From Lineus longissimus (lineage: Eukaryota; Nemertea; Pilidiophora; Heteronemertea; Lineidae): a stretch of DNA of 64,000 nucleotides. The translations under genes were made by a program, and so were the position numbers. This document shows, piece after piece, positions 1-12,904 of the stretch (its first letter is position 1; the number at the start of each line of letters is the position of its first letter). The stretch is from NCBI RefSeq assembly GCF_910592395.1, contig NC_088320.1, positions 5,146,001-5,210,000 of the forward strand, read 5' to 3'. The notes below the pieces were generated by a model. The model was given only the letters and a program-made list of their open reading frames with translations, searched no databases and was not told the origin of the DNA.

Positions 1-888
1 TTTTTGTTTACTCAAACCGAAGACGATATACGACGTCCCCGAAAGAACTCTGAATGGTGTTTGCAAAATTGTGCATGTATTAGTTTGCGCCTAGGTTTCC
101 GAAATGATATGGTAGAAACTAGATTGCTCTACGGACGGATTACTCCTAGCAGAGTGATAAGGACATGATTGTCCTCAGCGATGACAACTGGTATTGGAAA
201 TGAAGCCTTCGACATGAATCGCTTGAGTTATAAACCTTGCCTCGACAACACACTTCATTTTGACCTTGTGACTTGCATCTAGACAAACGAGGCCGATAAT
301 CACTTGAGAAATGTTAAGGACATTAAACATATAAATTTGTATTCGATTTAAGAGGCCCTTGGTGATTATCATGACAATCTGCCGGCAAGGCCTATGGGAC
401 TAATGCCGCTAAGTACTTGTGAAAATTTCACAGTCAGTGCACGAAGTCCAAACATTGAAATTTCATTTTAAAGGTCAATTGCGATTTTTCTACTGGTGTA
501 AATCAACTGAAAGTTTAGTTTGTTATCATATAGTGTCCTGCAATCACAATCATTCCTTCACGTAAGTCAAGCGTCCCAGGCCTGGCGCTTATGACAAATG
601 AACCGATTCGGCAACGATACCCGCGACCAATGCAGAGCATACTTCTGCAAGGCTAAAAAGCAACTTTTTGGCCTTATGAAAGTGAATACAGAGTAAATAT
701 ATATCTTATTATAGAGCCAATAGATATTTTGTCACCTCACACGCCAAAAGGTGACAGTAGATTGAAACCAATGCTACAATGCAGATAATCAATCGACCAT
801 TCAACCATTCAATCAACCAGTTTATATGTTAAACACGTCTTAAATACTTCCCTGGGACGATAAAACGTGCCTTGCATGCTGATATTTA
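1..888. other. Left flank, no gene seen
   Basis: Single-copy sequence in this window with short, unconvincing reading frames only. A small inverted repeat sits at 732-757 (GTCACCT with AGGTGAC). I see no exon with supported splice sites here. Confidence 0.5.
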
Positions 889-1235
889 TTGCACTGGATG
901 CGTAATAAATTTTCATATTTGTGCGAGCTTTGGGTTGAAAAGCGCAGGTGTTTTAGGCCTACTTTTTACAAATCTAGACAAATTGGCCCATTTGGTTAAG
1001 GCCTGCCGCAATAAACCATATCCCTGTCTACGACTTTTTGGTATCAACAAAGGCGAAGGTTAGTTATAGCCGCCAGCTGACAAATTGCGTTCTCGCCGGG
1101 CGCTCGTCAGATAGGAGTTTGGGAGTAAAGAGTGTCTCTAAAGCCAAAAGCTGGCTGGCCCTTTCATTAGGGGTGACACTATAATAAACGAACTTTACTT
1201 TACAATAAACATATACACTGCGAAATCCTTTTTAA

Positions 1236-4200
1236 AAAGCCTATGACATGCATGCAAATATTATGCATAATCACGACCTCTTCGAAAAGATTTTAAAAAT
1301 ATATCACGTTAGACATATTGGTCACAATATCGGCGCATAGGGTGTTATGAATAAAGACTAGCTAATGAGAGCTAGCTAGAGATCAGCTATATGCTATTAA
1401 TCTCCCGATTTCAATGAGATTTCAAGTGGAATTGCAATGCGTTCATGATACTAGAATAATCAAATTTCTTTTGCGTTGTGAAGTTACCGTCCCTGGTCGG
1501 TTAACAGCTGGCGTAGGAAAACGACACAATACAATATTATACACTAATTGCATAGAGCTGCAGTGGCCTGGGACTCTGGATCGATTTAGATGACTATACA
1601 CTTTATAGAGTAAAGGTCTACATTAGTGTATGTTCGAGGACGATTATGGAGCCATAATGCTCATAGAGAGAAATATTCATCCCTCGATGTTGTTGAAACG
1701 AAACAGAAGCGGTATACATCATGTTCATGCCTATGGTTGCAACAAATATTGGGCTATTCGATTTGTTGTCACAAATTGCCCACGTATATGCATAATACAT
1801 GTGTTCAGACAGTCAATATTCCAAAATGATTTCTAAACCGTGAGCGGTGTATCTGTAGAATTCAACTACATTTGTGTATGTTCATGGACACCCCATATAA
1901 AATATGCAAATCAAAATCAATGATCAGCTATGTTTGAAAAGCCCTATAACAGCTTTTATGTTAAGAGGACAGCAGCAACTACGATTTTGATAGCTACATG
2001 TAAAAAATATTGGGCGATTTATAAAGTAGAAGAAAACCGGAGAGCCCGGAAGAAACCAACGCTGCCAAAGAGAGTCGACATCTTACGACATCTTGACAGC
2101 TTTAATATTGTCCTCGTCTTTGAAGAAGCACCTTGTAGTTTATTACCTGATAAATAAATAATGCATTATATGTTTTCATATCAACACTAAACGTATTGTT
2201 ACATCCGACTAAACCCCTATTACAAACTAAATAACACAATGCATGTGTAACCACATTATTTTTCTTCATACCGTGAAACTTATCTGTGAATGTTATCTTT
2301 GAAATCTGATGTGTCTGGAGGAACCTACCAGATAGCAGGCAATCATTGAGATGTTTGCCCATGGACGCCCATCTGTAGTGGCAGCAAATGTAAAGGTACA
2401 AGTAGAGAAGAAGCGCCAATAGCTGATAATATTCCTACAAAGCGATAACGGTGGTGGTATATTATCTTGGACTGTACGAACCCACCCACCTGTAACCCTC
2501 AAACAATCTCATATACTTTGCGAGAAGCATTCTATTTTCTCAGTGCAATTTGCGCATGCCTTGCTTGTAGGTATACGAATGCTAGATATGCCTTCTGCAT
2601 TTTCTTGGTGTTCCATTCACGAGATAATATTACTGAGGATAAAAGTCATAATCGGCATCCTGAACGAGCATTTCAAACTTAAGTGACTTTGGATCTAATA
2701 ATTTCACGATGTCCCCCTACTGCACATGGCTACTGCACATGGCCATTATCACAGTTCCTGAAAAATTGTATTGAGGTCCTGGACCCGGTTTACAAAAACA
2801 TTTGGCATTAATTTAACTGGGCGTGATCTCTTTCAATTAAGCCTTTAGAGTTACCGCTAAGATAACTTATCGCCAACGTTAGTGACAAAACTTATTTTGA
2901 ACAAATGGACCCTAGACGTGGGTGTAACCAATCAAAGGCTTGGAACAGAAGTCTATATCATAAAGTTTAATGTTAGAGGGAATGCAATCAAGAAGCGAAT
3001 GCAACCGGAGAGCTTGATTATTTAAGATGTATGATGCCACATAATCTAAGATACCACTCATCTCTCCCATGATGTTGTGATATATGTCAGTAACGCATCT
3101 GGGGCACACAGGTACTTAGTAGGCAACAGTTGGGTGTAATGTCGGAAAAATGCTCTTGGCACGTGGAAGCAAATGGTTCATAATTCCACTAACCTATCGT
3201 GACTCAGGCAAGAATAAGCTACGATGCTGGCATTCCTCTGCTTCTACAGAGACGAGCGACATTCTCGGCGGTCCATTTCATATGTTCAAAGGACCGGAGT
3301 CGCTGTGGTTTAGTGCTAGGACTCATCAGAACTAGTGGTTAAAGCGGGGGCCCTGATTCCATCCCCACAGTTTGGCGTGAGACTGTGGGCAGGTCTCCCT
3401 GCCTTGCCTTACTCCATCAGGTGTGATAATGGGTACACTCTGGTCCGAAATGCGCTGATCGAGCAGCTCATCTGATGTCTACTAAAAGGTTTTAGGATAG
3501 ATCAAGGCCCGGTTGTGCAAAAGCACATACATTCTCTCAGTTATCTCTAACGGTTACGTTAGGTATCATGAATAACTCAGAAACGTTAGCGCTTTCAGTT
3601 AATCCCCTTAAATTATTTTTAGACTCGGCGTCTTTGTTAAATCTTAACGTGTTTTTGAACAACTTATCAACGGGTTAAAATGTAAAGTCGAATGATAATA
3701 TGTACCGTACATGTAGTTGATATCTGACTATATACCCAAGACTTTAATTCAACTTTAACTAATTAAAGGTTCTCGGGCATGGTTCATTACATATCTATCA
3801 GAAAAAGGAAATTGCCAACTTAAAGTCGCTCGAAGCGAAAACGAGTGCACATACTTCTGGTACAAGGCAGAAGAACGTGGTATCTACCGTTTTGAAGTGA
3901 AGACACGTGTGTACAACCTTCAAATCTGTCCCTCTAGGCTTGGCCTATGTTCCGCTAGTGCACCAGGCATTCCTCTTGAAATTAGTATACTTTTTCTGTG
4001 CTTATGATCGCATTCAACACGCTTAAGGTGCATCGAGAAGATAGTTAGCCAAAGCAGTCAATAACCTCAATTCTTTTTACTACACATACCACAGGTAAAG
4101 AGGGTTTTGGGTTACGACTGTTGTTGGTGTGGTTATCGCCATCGACTGATACGTTTCATCTGCAGACACTTGCTTGAAATGGAGAAAGAAGAATGGAAAA

Positions 4201-7200
4201 TGGATAAAAGTTAAATCAAGTTCGTTTTCATTGTTGCATGGTGCACTCACTGGCACGAAGCAACTTCGTTATACTGTTATCCAACTCTGAAATACAAATA
4301 AAATAGCTTTTCTTAATGATCACCTTTCAAATTTCGACACAGCGGTAAAATTGCCCGTATCCATTCCTGACCACACTTTTCAAGAACAGGTGTCGCGATA
4401 TTGGCAGATAACCGGTCATTGATAAGTGTGCGTCTTTAAAAGACGAACGAGATAAAAGACGGCAGCCTCCCCTCCTCACCCACGAGTAGTCTGTCTCTCT
4501 CTTCAGCCTTTGATATCATTTTGTACACGAATTGTTGTCCTTGGAGCACCCATGATCTATGAGTCACACTTAAAGCCATAAGGTTATGATGAGCTCCGAA
4601 AGCTACTTTAGACGAAAGAGATCGTTAGAAGAGTAACTTGTAGATGAACCACCTGTAGATAAAACGCCCACACTAACAAATACATACTCTTGCAACAAAA
4701 CCAGTTCCGCTTCAGGAGCAGTGGAGAAAAATCGTATCGTTCGATATTTATTTAGGCATGTCTAGAAGAAAGTAGTGCACGGCTATGGTTTCTGTTTAAA
4801 TATACTCCGTTGAGGACTGCTTACGTGGTATATGAATCAACGCTGTAGTTGGCAGACGCTTGAACAAAAATTTCGAGATTAGGTATGAAGGAATTGGTTC
4901 ATTGGCCAGGAGTTGTTATTCAATCTCATGCGTTACCGATTACGAAGTTCGAACAGTTGTTCCATCATCTGCTGGCCTAGGCGATGATTTGCTGCCCTCA
5001 AATAAGTACTTCTTCACACTCTAGGTACCAATTAGATGATGAGTATGACCGATATACTACTGAGGTTGTAAAGCCTCTATCCGCTTTCAATTCACTCTCT
5101 ACTAAGCCATACATCTACTTGAGATGATGTTTTCCCAAAGGTGTTCCGTTTTCATTTTCTTTCCTTTGTATACCCTGAGCATTGATGTGCAGAAGTTTGC
5201 ACAAAAAGAGTTGGTCTTCTCTGCAGAAATGTTGATGTCCTGTGGTTCGAACATGGCCACTACAAGTTTCTTGTCTGAAGAATTTTACCAGCTGAGGAGT
5301 TTTAATTGCCACCTTTATTGGCCACCTTCTTGCGGTTCAGGCGTGAATCAATCATTTATAAGTTCATCACGCATCAGGTTTTGCCGTCTCGACCGTACAA
5401 TTATGTGCACTTGCCTTGTAAAATGCAATGTTGGTTTCGGAAAATTTGGCCTGAGATAGACCTACATTCAAGTGCCTTTATCACCTTCGAAGCACCACTT
5501 CAGGTAGACATCGTCTCTCTTTAGAAGCTCGATTAAGCGATATTCACCGTGAAGCAGATTGCGAGGATTTTATCCGGCTTGGTGGTTGGGCTGCTCCTGG
5601 CCCCACGCCGCCATAAGCTATGGCCAACATCCACATCAAGAGTGGAGAGCTATTTCACTCTGGCGCGCCATGGACATCAAAAATGAGCCACTGCCGCCGC
5701 CACCGCCGCCGCCAAGCACCCGTAGTGGAAATAAAAGAAAAGTAAAAAAGAATTTATCTTTGGTGGCTCTGCCCGATCTGATCACGAAGCGTTCCACCTT
5801 GGTCGTATAGCTAGCCGAAGTCTCATTGTCCCCGATACTTTGGTAAACAACTGTACATATTGTTGCGAGTTTTGGTATGTGTCAGACTTATCTTGATGTA
5901 TGAGAGCTGAACACGAAAATGGTAAATTATCGGTTACAGCAACGGATAGCAGCCTAAAGAGCCGCAAATTGCAATGGAAAGTGCAATCACTTCGTCTGGC
6001 CGCACTTACACTCACTAGACTAGGCCTAAAGGCTTGCACTGCTGTAACGCTGTTGAGTTTTTCCGTTTCTGAATGCTTCCCATCATTGATGGAAAACGAT
6101 GGAAGGCAGATGGCACGTTTATCTATGCATCTCCCATGAAAAAAGGCCCCTACTCTAGGACAGATTCAGATACTGTCCAATAGAGACTCGAGACATTTAA
6201 TTCATCAAAGAGTAAAAGTGCATAAATAATAGAATCCTGTACCTCGATATTTTATCCCATGACATTTATAACTATCACACCGGCAAGCAAACGATATGAG
6301 AGCTAGGAAGAAAGCTATGATGATGGGCAGCTTTTTATCATAGGGGCCCCCACTAAGACCCCATTTATCCCATTTGGGACAACACTCTCCTTGTCGATAT
6401 AGCAAATCTATTTTCACGACTTGTACCAACTTGACCAACTCCGTCCATGTCGGACGGAGGGCGTGGGGTTTCCAGCAGAAAATGGATCAGAGTGTCCTTT
6501 TAGTCAGGTATTACAAAGGACCACTTAAAACATGAAAGACTCAAACCATTGACATTCGTTTTCTAGAACGGAAAGACCTGGACCAAATATTTATCCATTT
6601 TGATTTATGGGCCAAGGTGATATTGGCTTAATATCAATCATTGTGTTTTTGAATATCAGTGCACTTGACCACTTGAGTGAATGCGAAAGTTGCTTTTGCC
6701 CCTATTTGATGTGAGTTGGCCTGGTCATCGAAAACAATCAAGCGTTATCTCGACTCTCTCGAATGCAAACCAGGAATATCAATCGTCCCGTTCGTGATCA
6801 GATCAAGACCCGACCCTTGTGAAATGAGAAGGCAGTTATCTTGACCTGGTTGCAGGAGTGTTACTAGTATTAACAATGTTCGCACTGCCTCCTTACTAAT
6901 CCAAGAATTCTTATACAGTTGATTCTAGCAAGAATGAATAAAGACTACTCTTTGTTAAATCTTAATACTAGCTGGTATCAGGTATTTTGTGAAGATGTTG
7001 ACAACAGAGATACCCAGAGTCCTGTAGAGAAGTGTAGGATCTCTCCTTTTCAATCGTGGCAGTTCCACTGGCACACCACCACAAGAAAGACACCCTTCAC
7101 CATTCCAAACGGTGTAGGAAGTCGATAATGCTATCAGGATTCCTGCCCCTGCAAGGGTCTTAATCTACCACCACCTTGATGATGAGCTGTCACAGAGCGT

Positions 7201-8070
7201 TGAACCATCGGTCACTGTCGGCTGTGGGTTTAGCCTTATTAAAGGCTGAAAAGGTAGAAAATAGGTTAACATCTTTTATTATGAAAAAGTGAAAAGCTTC
7301 AAACGAGTACGAAATGAGTTATAGTGTGGGTCAGGAACGTTTGGTGTGTCAGGTGGTTATGCTGTTATTTATGTATGCGCTTATGAGTTCGTTTATCGTG
7401 ACTTGAGTATTTGTGGCAGTTTTTCGTGTCAACAGTAGCTCATTCAAAAAAAATTTACATTGTTCTACCTGTGCTTTAAATTTTTTTTAATAATCAACAC
7501 TTCAGTGTATTTACTCAATATTTGATGTCAGCTAGGTAAATAAATTGAAGCAGGTTCTCCCTCAAAACTTTTCGAATAAAAGTAAAATGTACCATGGCAA
7601 TCATGAGACATTTGAAGAGCGCTTGACACCAAAAAGAACTATGTCAGTGTATTATAATCATGAAGTAATAAAGACTAAGAAATTTGGAAGTTCAGAAATG
7701 CAAAATACTTGTCTTTTCCAAAAGCGCGGCCAATTTTTTTTCGGAGCTCTGATGATAATTGTGACCAAGCATTAATTCAGTAAGACCAAGGGTCGCACCA
7801 CTAAAGAAGACTGTGACTAGATGTGGAGGTCTGATAATGGGTTGATAGTATTGCTTACATTGTTCACAGTTTGATTTTCCGATATCATATTCATTCCTAA
7901 AATTACATCGTCAAAGATCCGTAGTATCATAGACATACTGTGTGGATGGACAAAGAGTTTTTGCTTTATCACTGCTCCATTCCAATAGCGGCGTTGCCAT
8001 GGATCATTCATGTTATCAATTTTGATGGTAAGCATTTGCGCTCAATTGGCGAGATCAATACTCGTGCAAA
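1236..8070. other. 6.8-kb segment present only in unit A
   Basis: B and C run directly from the sequence matching 1235 to the sequence matching 8069, with an AA overlap at the junction. A has 6.8 kb between. No coding exon with good splice sites was recognised: reading frames are all under about 115 aa and lack family resemblance. It holds a possible SINE at about 3316-3500 and a CCG/CCA tract near 5693-5716. The shared, microhomologous junction fits a deletion in the ancestor of B and C better than an insertion in A. Confidence 0.75.
3316..3500 (+). repeat. Possible tRNA-derived SINE
   Basis: CTAGTGGTTAAAGCG at about 3332 resembles a pol III A box, and GATTCCATCC at about 3354 is a degenerate B box. 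A T-G-rich body follows, containing GATAATGGGTAC, a motif common in SINE bodies. I see no clear poly-A tail or target duplication, so the element is old or the call is wrong. Confidence 0.4.
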
Positions 8071-9435
8071 GTCTAATGGTAAATTGGTGTAGTAAGAGAA
8101 CCGCGTTTAGTGGAGTAGAAAAGCACAGCTGGGTCATTACTAACCCATTGATGAAGCCAGTCAGGTGGGCTTGATCGAGTCGCGAGTACTCTATATTCTA
8201 TGATTGGATCCGTTGGAGAGATCGACCCAGTTCTATGCACGCTCACTGTAGGCGAGAATCACCCATACATTCATACGTCTATTGGTGTCGGTATTCCCTT
8301 AGAGTAGGCTCGTTCCTCTAAGGTATTCCTCATCATCAGCTGTTACCGGCCAATGCAAACAAGGCTGAAAAAGAATATCATCAAGTAATACCTGGTGCAC
8401 CTGATGGGTGAGATGAGCGAAAAACCTGCTATCATTCCCGGACACAGCGGCAGCAGCTACAATGAAAAAGCAGAGAAGCTAGCAAGGGAGGTCGGTGTCT
8501 CCGGACAGAACCGCTGAAGCTGTGATGAAAGAGAGATAAATGTGGGAAGGAGAGTGAAAGAGCCAAGCAGGGCGAGTCTGGTTCCATGGAACGATTGAAA
8601 CTGACCAACCAGCTGGAATTCGTAGCAATCTCAAAACGGGCTTTGAAACACAGACACGTGAAAATAAGACCTCACCAGATAGCCCCACAGACCGCCCTCC
8701 TCCATCGAATGACAAACACACAACCGCTGACATGGCTGACACCAGACATGGTTTGAGGCGCTGCATTGAGTGTGGGAGACCATGAACAACTGCAAAGATC
8801 AACATCCTTCTGTGGTGACCAAGTCTGTATAATGGTTGACCACATTTCAAGTTCTGGCCAAAGTGGCGGTACCTAGTGTCAACCGTTAACACAACGGCAA
8901 CACTTCCACCGAAGGTATGTGGAGTGCACATGTAGATCATGTGGTCACTTAGTGTACATTCTACCTCGACGAGAGTACTGACAAGCTGATAAACTAACAT
9001 TCCACATTGTTCTACCTTGTGGGTTTCTTGGTGGTTTACACTACAGTCTGCACGTTTTTCCGAGTCATTCATCAGACGGATTTACCTCCTCGCATACATC
9101 ACGTTTCTTGTACGTTACGTTCGTACCTGCATGCATACAGCTGCAATCCTTTCGTTCATTTTAGCTTCACAGACTTTAACAAAAACTGTCATGGCGTAAA
9201 ATGTAATTATTTTTACAAAACAACGTTAACTTGGTGATATTTCACACGTGCAGTCCCAGGTGCTGAATTTTTTATCTCCTCAGCGGGGAATTACAAATGA
9301 CGACACATTGAATGCTCGCAAATGGCAGTCAATACCTACTCCCATGAAAGCTGTTTCCAGAGGTCGATGTTATCGATATTCTCAGCAACAATTTTTTCTC
9401 GTCACTAATGCATTGCTTTTCAACATATTTTTCAG

Positions 9436-11099
9436 AGCGAAAATATGCGGACACTGCGAGAAGCCCATTACGTGAGTATTAATTTTGTATGAACATGAGG
9501 AGAATTATCTTTGAAGGTCTTCTCCGTTCGTTTATAAATCGAAAATTGAATCTTAATTGAGAAAAAAATTGTGTGAATGCATACTGAATATTAATTCAAG
9601 AGATGCCGCTGTCTATATAAGAATACTATGAATACCAAATTTCAGCAAATTTACGTGCCCAGTCACTGCACTGCATGTTTAACCAATCGGATTTCAGTGG
9701 GAAGTACATCACGGCCATGGACAAGTTGTGGTGCGAGAACCACTTCGTTTGCAAGGGCTGTGAGAAGAAGATTGAGGGGACATTCTACCCCAAGGGCGAG
9801 GGCGAAGACAAGAAGCCTTATTGCAAGAAGTGCGCCGGGATCACGGACGAAAATGACCCAAGCAAGGGAAACTGCTCGTCCTGTAACAAGGCACTTGCTG
9901 GGGTAGGTTGAATAATGAATGAAGCAAGCCAACAACTTCAAAATGATAGGGATTTTTTCTGCACAACTTTGACATTGTTTCAAGTTAACTACGAACTATT
10001 GCATAATACATTTATTAGGTAAATCTATAGTCGTTCATTTCATAATCGGTGCAAAACGATTGTATCTCACTGCTTATTGAAGAATATACATTTTTGGAAC
10101 CCTCGATTAGTAAACTCCGTGTTGAAACTCAACATTTATATGTCTAACATGTATATCGATTTAGAGCGTGTTGACTGCGATGGGGAAGAAATTCCACAAG
10201 GACTGCTTTATTTGCCATGAGTGCAAGCTCTCCCTGCAAGGCCAGCAGTTTTACGAAAAGAATGGCAAACCTTATTGCCAGAAGGGTACGTATTGGCATT
10301 ACAATTATTTTCTGTGGGTCAGAACTAGTTTCGTACCTGTACGTGAAGTTTAAAACAGCAGGATGTTGATGTGTAGACATTGCCCACACTTTAAAGAGTT
10401 TTTATTGGTCAACATAGCAAAGACTCCTATGATACTTAATACTGGTCCTAATGGGAAGGTCGTTGTACTGGGTGATACAAAAATAATTTCTGTCATAGTT
10501 TCTGTCGTCAAATGCAGGACTGTCACTTTTTCAGACTATGAAAACCTGCGAGGCGCCACCTGCGCAAAGTGCAACAAGGTGATAGCTGCAACCGAGAAGG
10601 TCCTGCAAGCCATGGACAGGGATTGGCACAGCGACTGCTTCAAATGCTGCGTAAGTACACAATTTCGGATGACGTCATCACAGTACGTATTTACACAATA
10701 GTTCGTGACGTATAAGTATTTATGTTTGAATCGCGGTTGGGCAGTACCTTAACCAAAAGCTGCGTGGGAGGGGCTTGCATCACTTTAATCTGGTTGATAG
10801 CTTCGGTCTTTTCATATGGCCGCTTGAGATTCGGATATATCGCTATGCCTTAACCATCTGATCGCCAAGTAAGAAAATTAAAGTTTAGGGACGAAGCATA
10901 TAGCCCTAAAAGCTTTCTATAGCTTTGGATGTGTGTAAAATATCTAAACAACGTCTCCTGCGAGAAATAGTGTGTAGCTCCGTGACTTCCTGGCTTCTAT
11001 TCGAAAATCGTCACATTCTATTTTTAGAAATGTGGCGGAGATGTAGGCTCATCCTTCTACGTGAAGAACAACCTGCCCTGCTGTGAAAAGTGCAAGTAA
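9436..11099 (+). CDS. Three-LIM-domain protein, unit A (5' exon outside window)
   Basis: Exons 9436-9471, 9698-9902, 10165-10285, 10535-10650 and 11028-11099, all with GT/AG borders and consistent phases, ending in TAA. LIM1: CGHC, then WCENHFVCKGC, then CKKC. LIM2: CSSC, FHKDCFICHEC, then C at the GKPYCQK end. LIM3: CAKC, WHSDCFKCCKC, CEKC, then Lys and stop. The three closely spaced LIMs and very short tails resemble the LIM block of ALP/Enigma or FHL/paxillin-type adaptors, which are protein-binding zinc modules of actin and adhesion sites. Orthology is not resolved. The first exon enters in phase 2, so a start exon must lie upstream; no ATGGCTGACAGCGG exon like those at 18852 and 33955 is visible between 1 and 9435. 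Convergent with the FTP gene. Confidence 0.85.
10670..10677. promoter_or_regulatory. Perfect CRE palindrome TGACGTCA in LIM intron
   Basis: TGACGTCA 20 bp after the donor of the LIM3 exon, kept at 25782 (B) and 44946 (C). A second TGACGTCA lies at 12529 between the convergent genes. The match to the CREB/ATF consensus is exact; function is unproven. Confidence 0.3.
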
Positions 11100-11169
11100 A
11101 TGTCGCAATAGGGAGCCTCTGTCGGGGAGAAGCCCAGCACTGGAACGAATACTCGGATAGAAAAAGGAC

Positions 11170-11175
11170 AATAAA
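11170..11175 (+). terminator. Candidate poly(A) signal AATAAA of LIM gene A
   Basis: AATAAA lies 71 bp after the stop codon. It is preserved at 26285-26290 (B) and 45449-45454 (C). Confidence 0.6.
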
Positions 11176-12904
11176 TGTCAAATATCAAGCATTTCTATTG
11201 AAGTCAGGATTTTCATAGATTTACATGGAGGGGTAACGCAAATATCTGTGTGAAGCCATTAATTCGACTGTTGCTACATCAGTCTTCGACTACAATTGAA
11301 ACCAGCGGCATAACAACCCCACTATGAACCAAATCGCAAATATTTATGCTTCTCCAAAAGATAAGGCTTTTGTAATTTCTGACACTCCCCGACAGAAAAT
11401 ATATATTACATGCTTGTATAGTTATCCATGGAAATTATATATAAATTTTGTTTCACGATTAATTTGTAAGAAGAACCACGCTATAATTCATAACATTTAG
11501 AGACACCCGAAGGGAGTGAAATGTACTTTCTTACTGCATCAGTAATAGCAAGTATGGCTCAGAAAACCTTGGTAACAGAAATATTTATTCCAACCATCAT
11601 CCTAAATATCAACATCAGATGCTTTGCTGCTGATAAAAGAATGATAACGCATTGTCAAACTATTCTGTCAACATAGATGCCGTGAACTAATTCCATCCAA
11701 CAGAGGACCATCGCAGAACGATTCAGATGCGACGCCATATCCGTTTCACATCCGGGTGGCCATCTCGCCGCCATCTTGATACGCAACATGTTGTAGATTA
11801 GGTAAAGCTGCACTGTATGCGTGAATGACGGTGAACCACATCCTCTTACATTATGACGTAGTATCGTTCCTAAAATACACACTACACATTGTATGTGAGT
11901 CGTATATTTACGAAACGATTCAAAATCTTGCTGTGAGATTTTTGACAAACCTTTACGAGATACAGTCTGGATTAGCTTAATTCTCATGTAGCTTCTAAAA
12001 TTTATTGCCTGATAAACTATCAAGGAACGTGATAACCACAGAAATGTCGTAAACCAACAGCTTAAAAAACGTAGAAAATAATGAATTAGTAGATGTCATT
12101 TTTATATCAAACTGAAGTTCTTTTATGAGAACTAAATGTACTCATGATCATCCAATAAAGTACCACTGGTACAAGCTGGAGTGTTGTTGGTTTCAATTCC
12201 GACCGCTAGGAGGTGACGTTCATGGACTCTCTGGGGATATCGGTACTGGGGTGTAATTAGCATAGATTGGCGATAGGTAAAAGAGACACCTAGTGATCAC
12301 AGAGGGCATCTTAATCTGGCCCACCCGGCCCTCCTTCGTCACTCGCAGAACCAGTCTTTGAAAGAAAGAAGACGTCAACACGTCAAGAAATGTTAAAAAG
12401 AGCAAGACTATTTTTGCACCGAGTACATACATGTAGCTGGAACTCCTGCGTGTAGCACAAACTATAACAAACAGTGCATCACGCGGCACAGTATACAAGT
12501 GATGTGTACACTATCAAGGGAAGTGTGTTGACGTCATGTTTTGCTTTATTTGATGTCAACCAATTACAACTATGAGTTGATCGGAAAACACATTTTAAAA
12601 GTTTTATGGCTTTTGGAATTAGCTTAAAAATATACACAATGGTCAAAAGACTGTGCAATATTTTTCATATCATGAATATCAAAGTTTGATAGCCCAACTT
12701 TAAAATCAACACCAACATCAGCAGTGTCCTACTTAAATGTCCACGTCCATTTGGACAGCTGTACCAAAACTACTCGTTTTGAGACCCAGGGACATTTTCA
12801 AACAATTTCCGCCCTGTACCTTTGAAAGGAATCGGTCAAGTAGTGTTAACACCGGCCCAAGTGGACGTGGTCAATTATTTCTGAAAGGCCGATATAGTTT
12901 TAAA
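11176..12904. other. Convergent intergenic spacer, LIM to FTP, unit A
   Basis: Holds the LIM 3' end and the 3' UTR of the - strand FTP gene. A candidate FTP poly(A) signal (TTTATT on the + strand) is at 12545-12550, and the same at 27658 (B) and 46822 (C). A 122-codon frame on the - strand at 11655-12023 is open in all copies, but most differences change amino acids, so it is probably not coding. Confidence 0.5.

Noticed and set aside
8479-9072. 197-codon frame on the - strand, also open in unit C (43137-43730)
   Set aside because: Broken by a stop in B (TTCACAC near 24381). Most A/C differences change amino acids. No domain resemblance. Probably chance.
11768-11781. GCCGCCATCTTG, a YY1-like motif between the convergent genes
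   Set aside because: A single short motif with no start exon nearby; not enough to call a promoter.
11655-12023. 122-codon - strand frame present in all three units
   Set aside because: Differences between copies are mostly non-synonymous and there is no recognisable family. It lies in the convergent spacer and is treated as non-coding.
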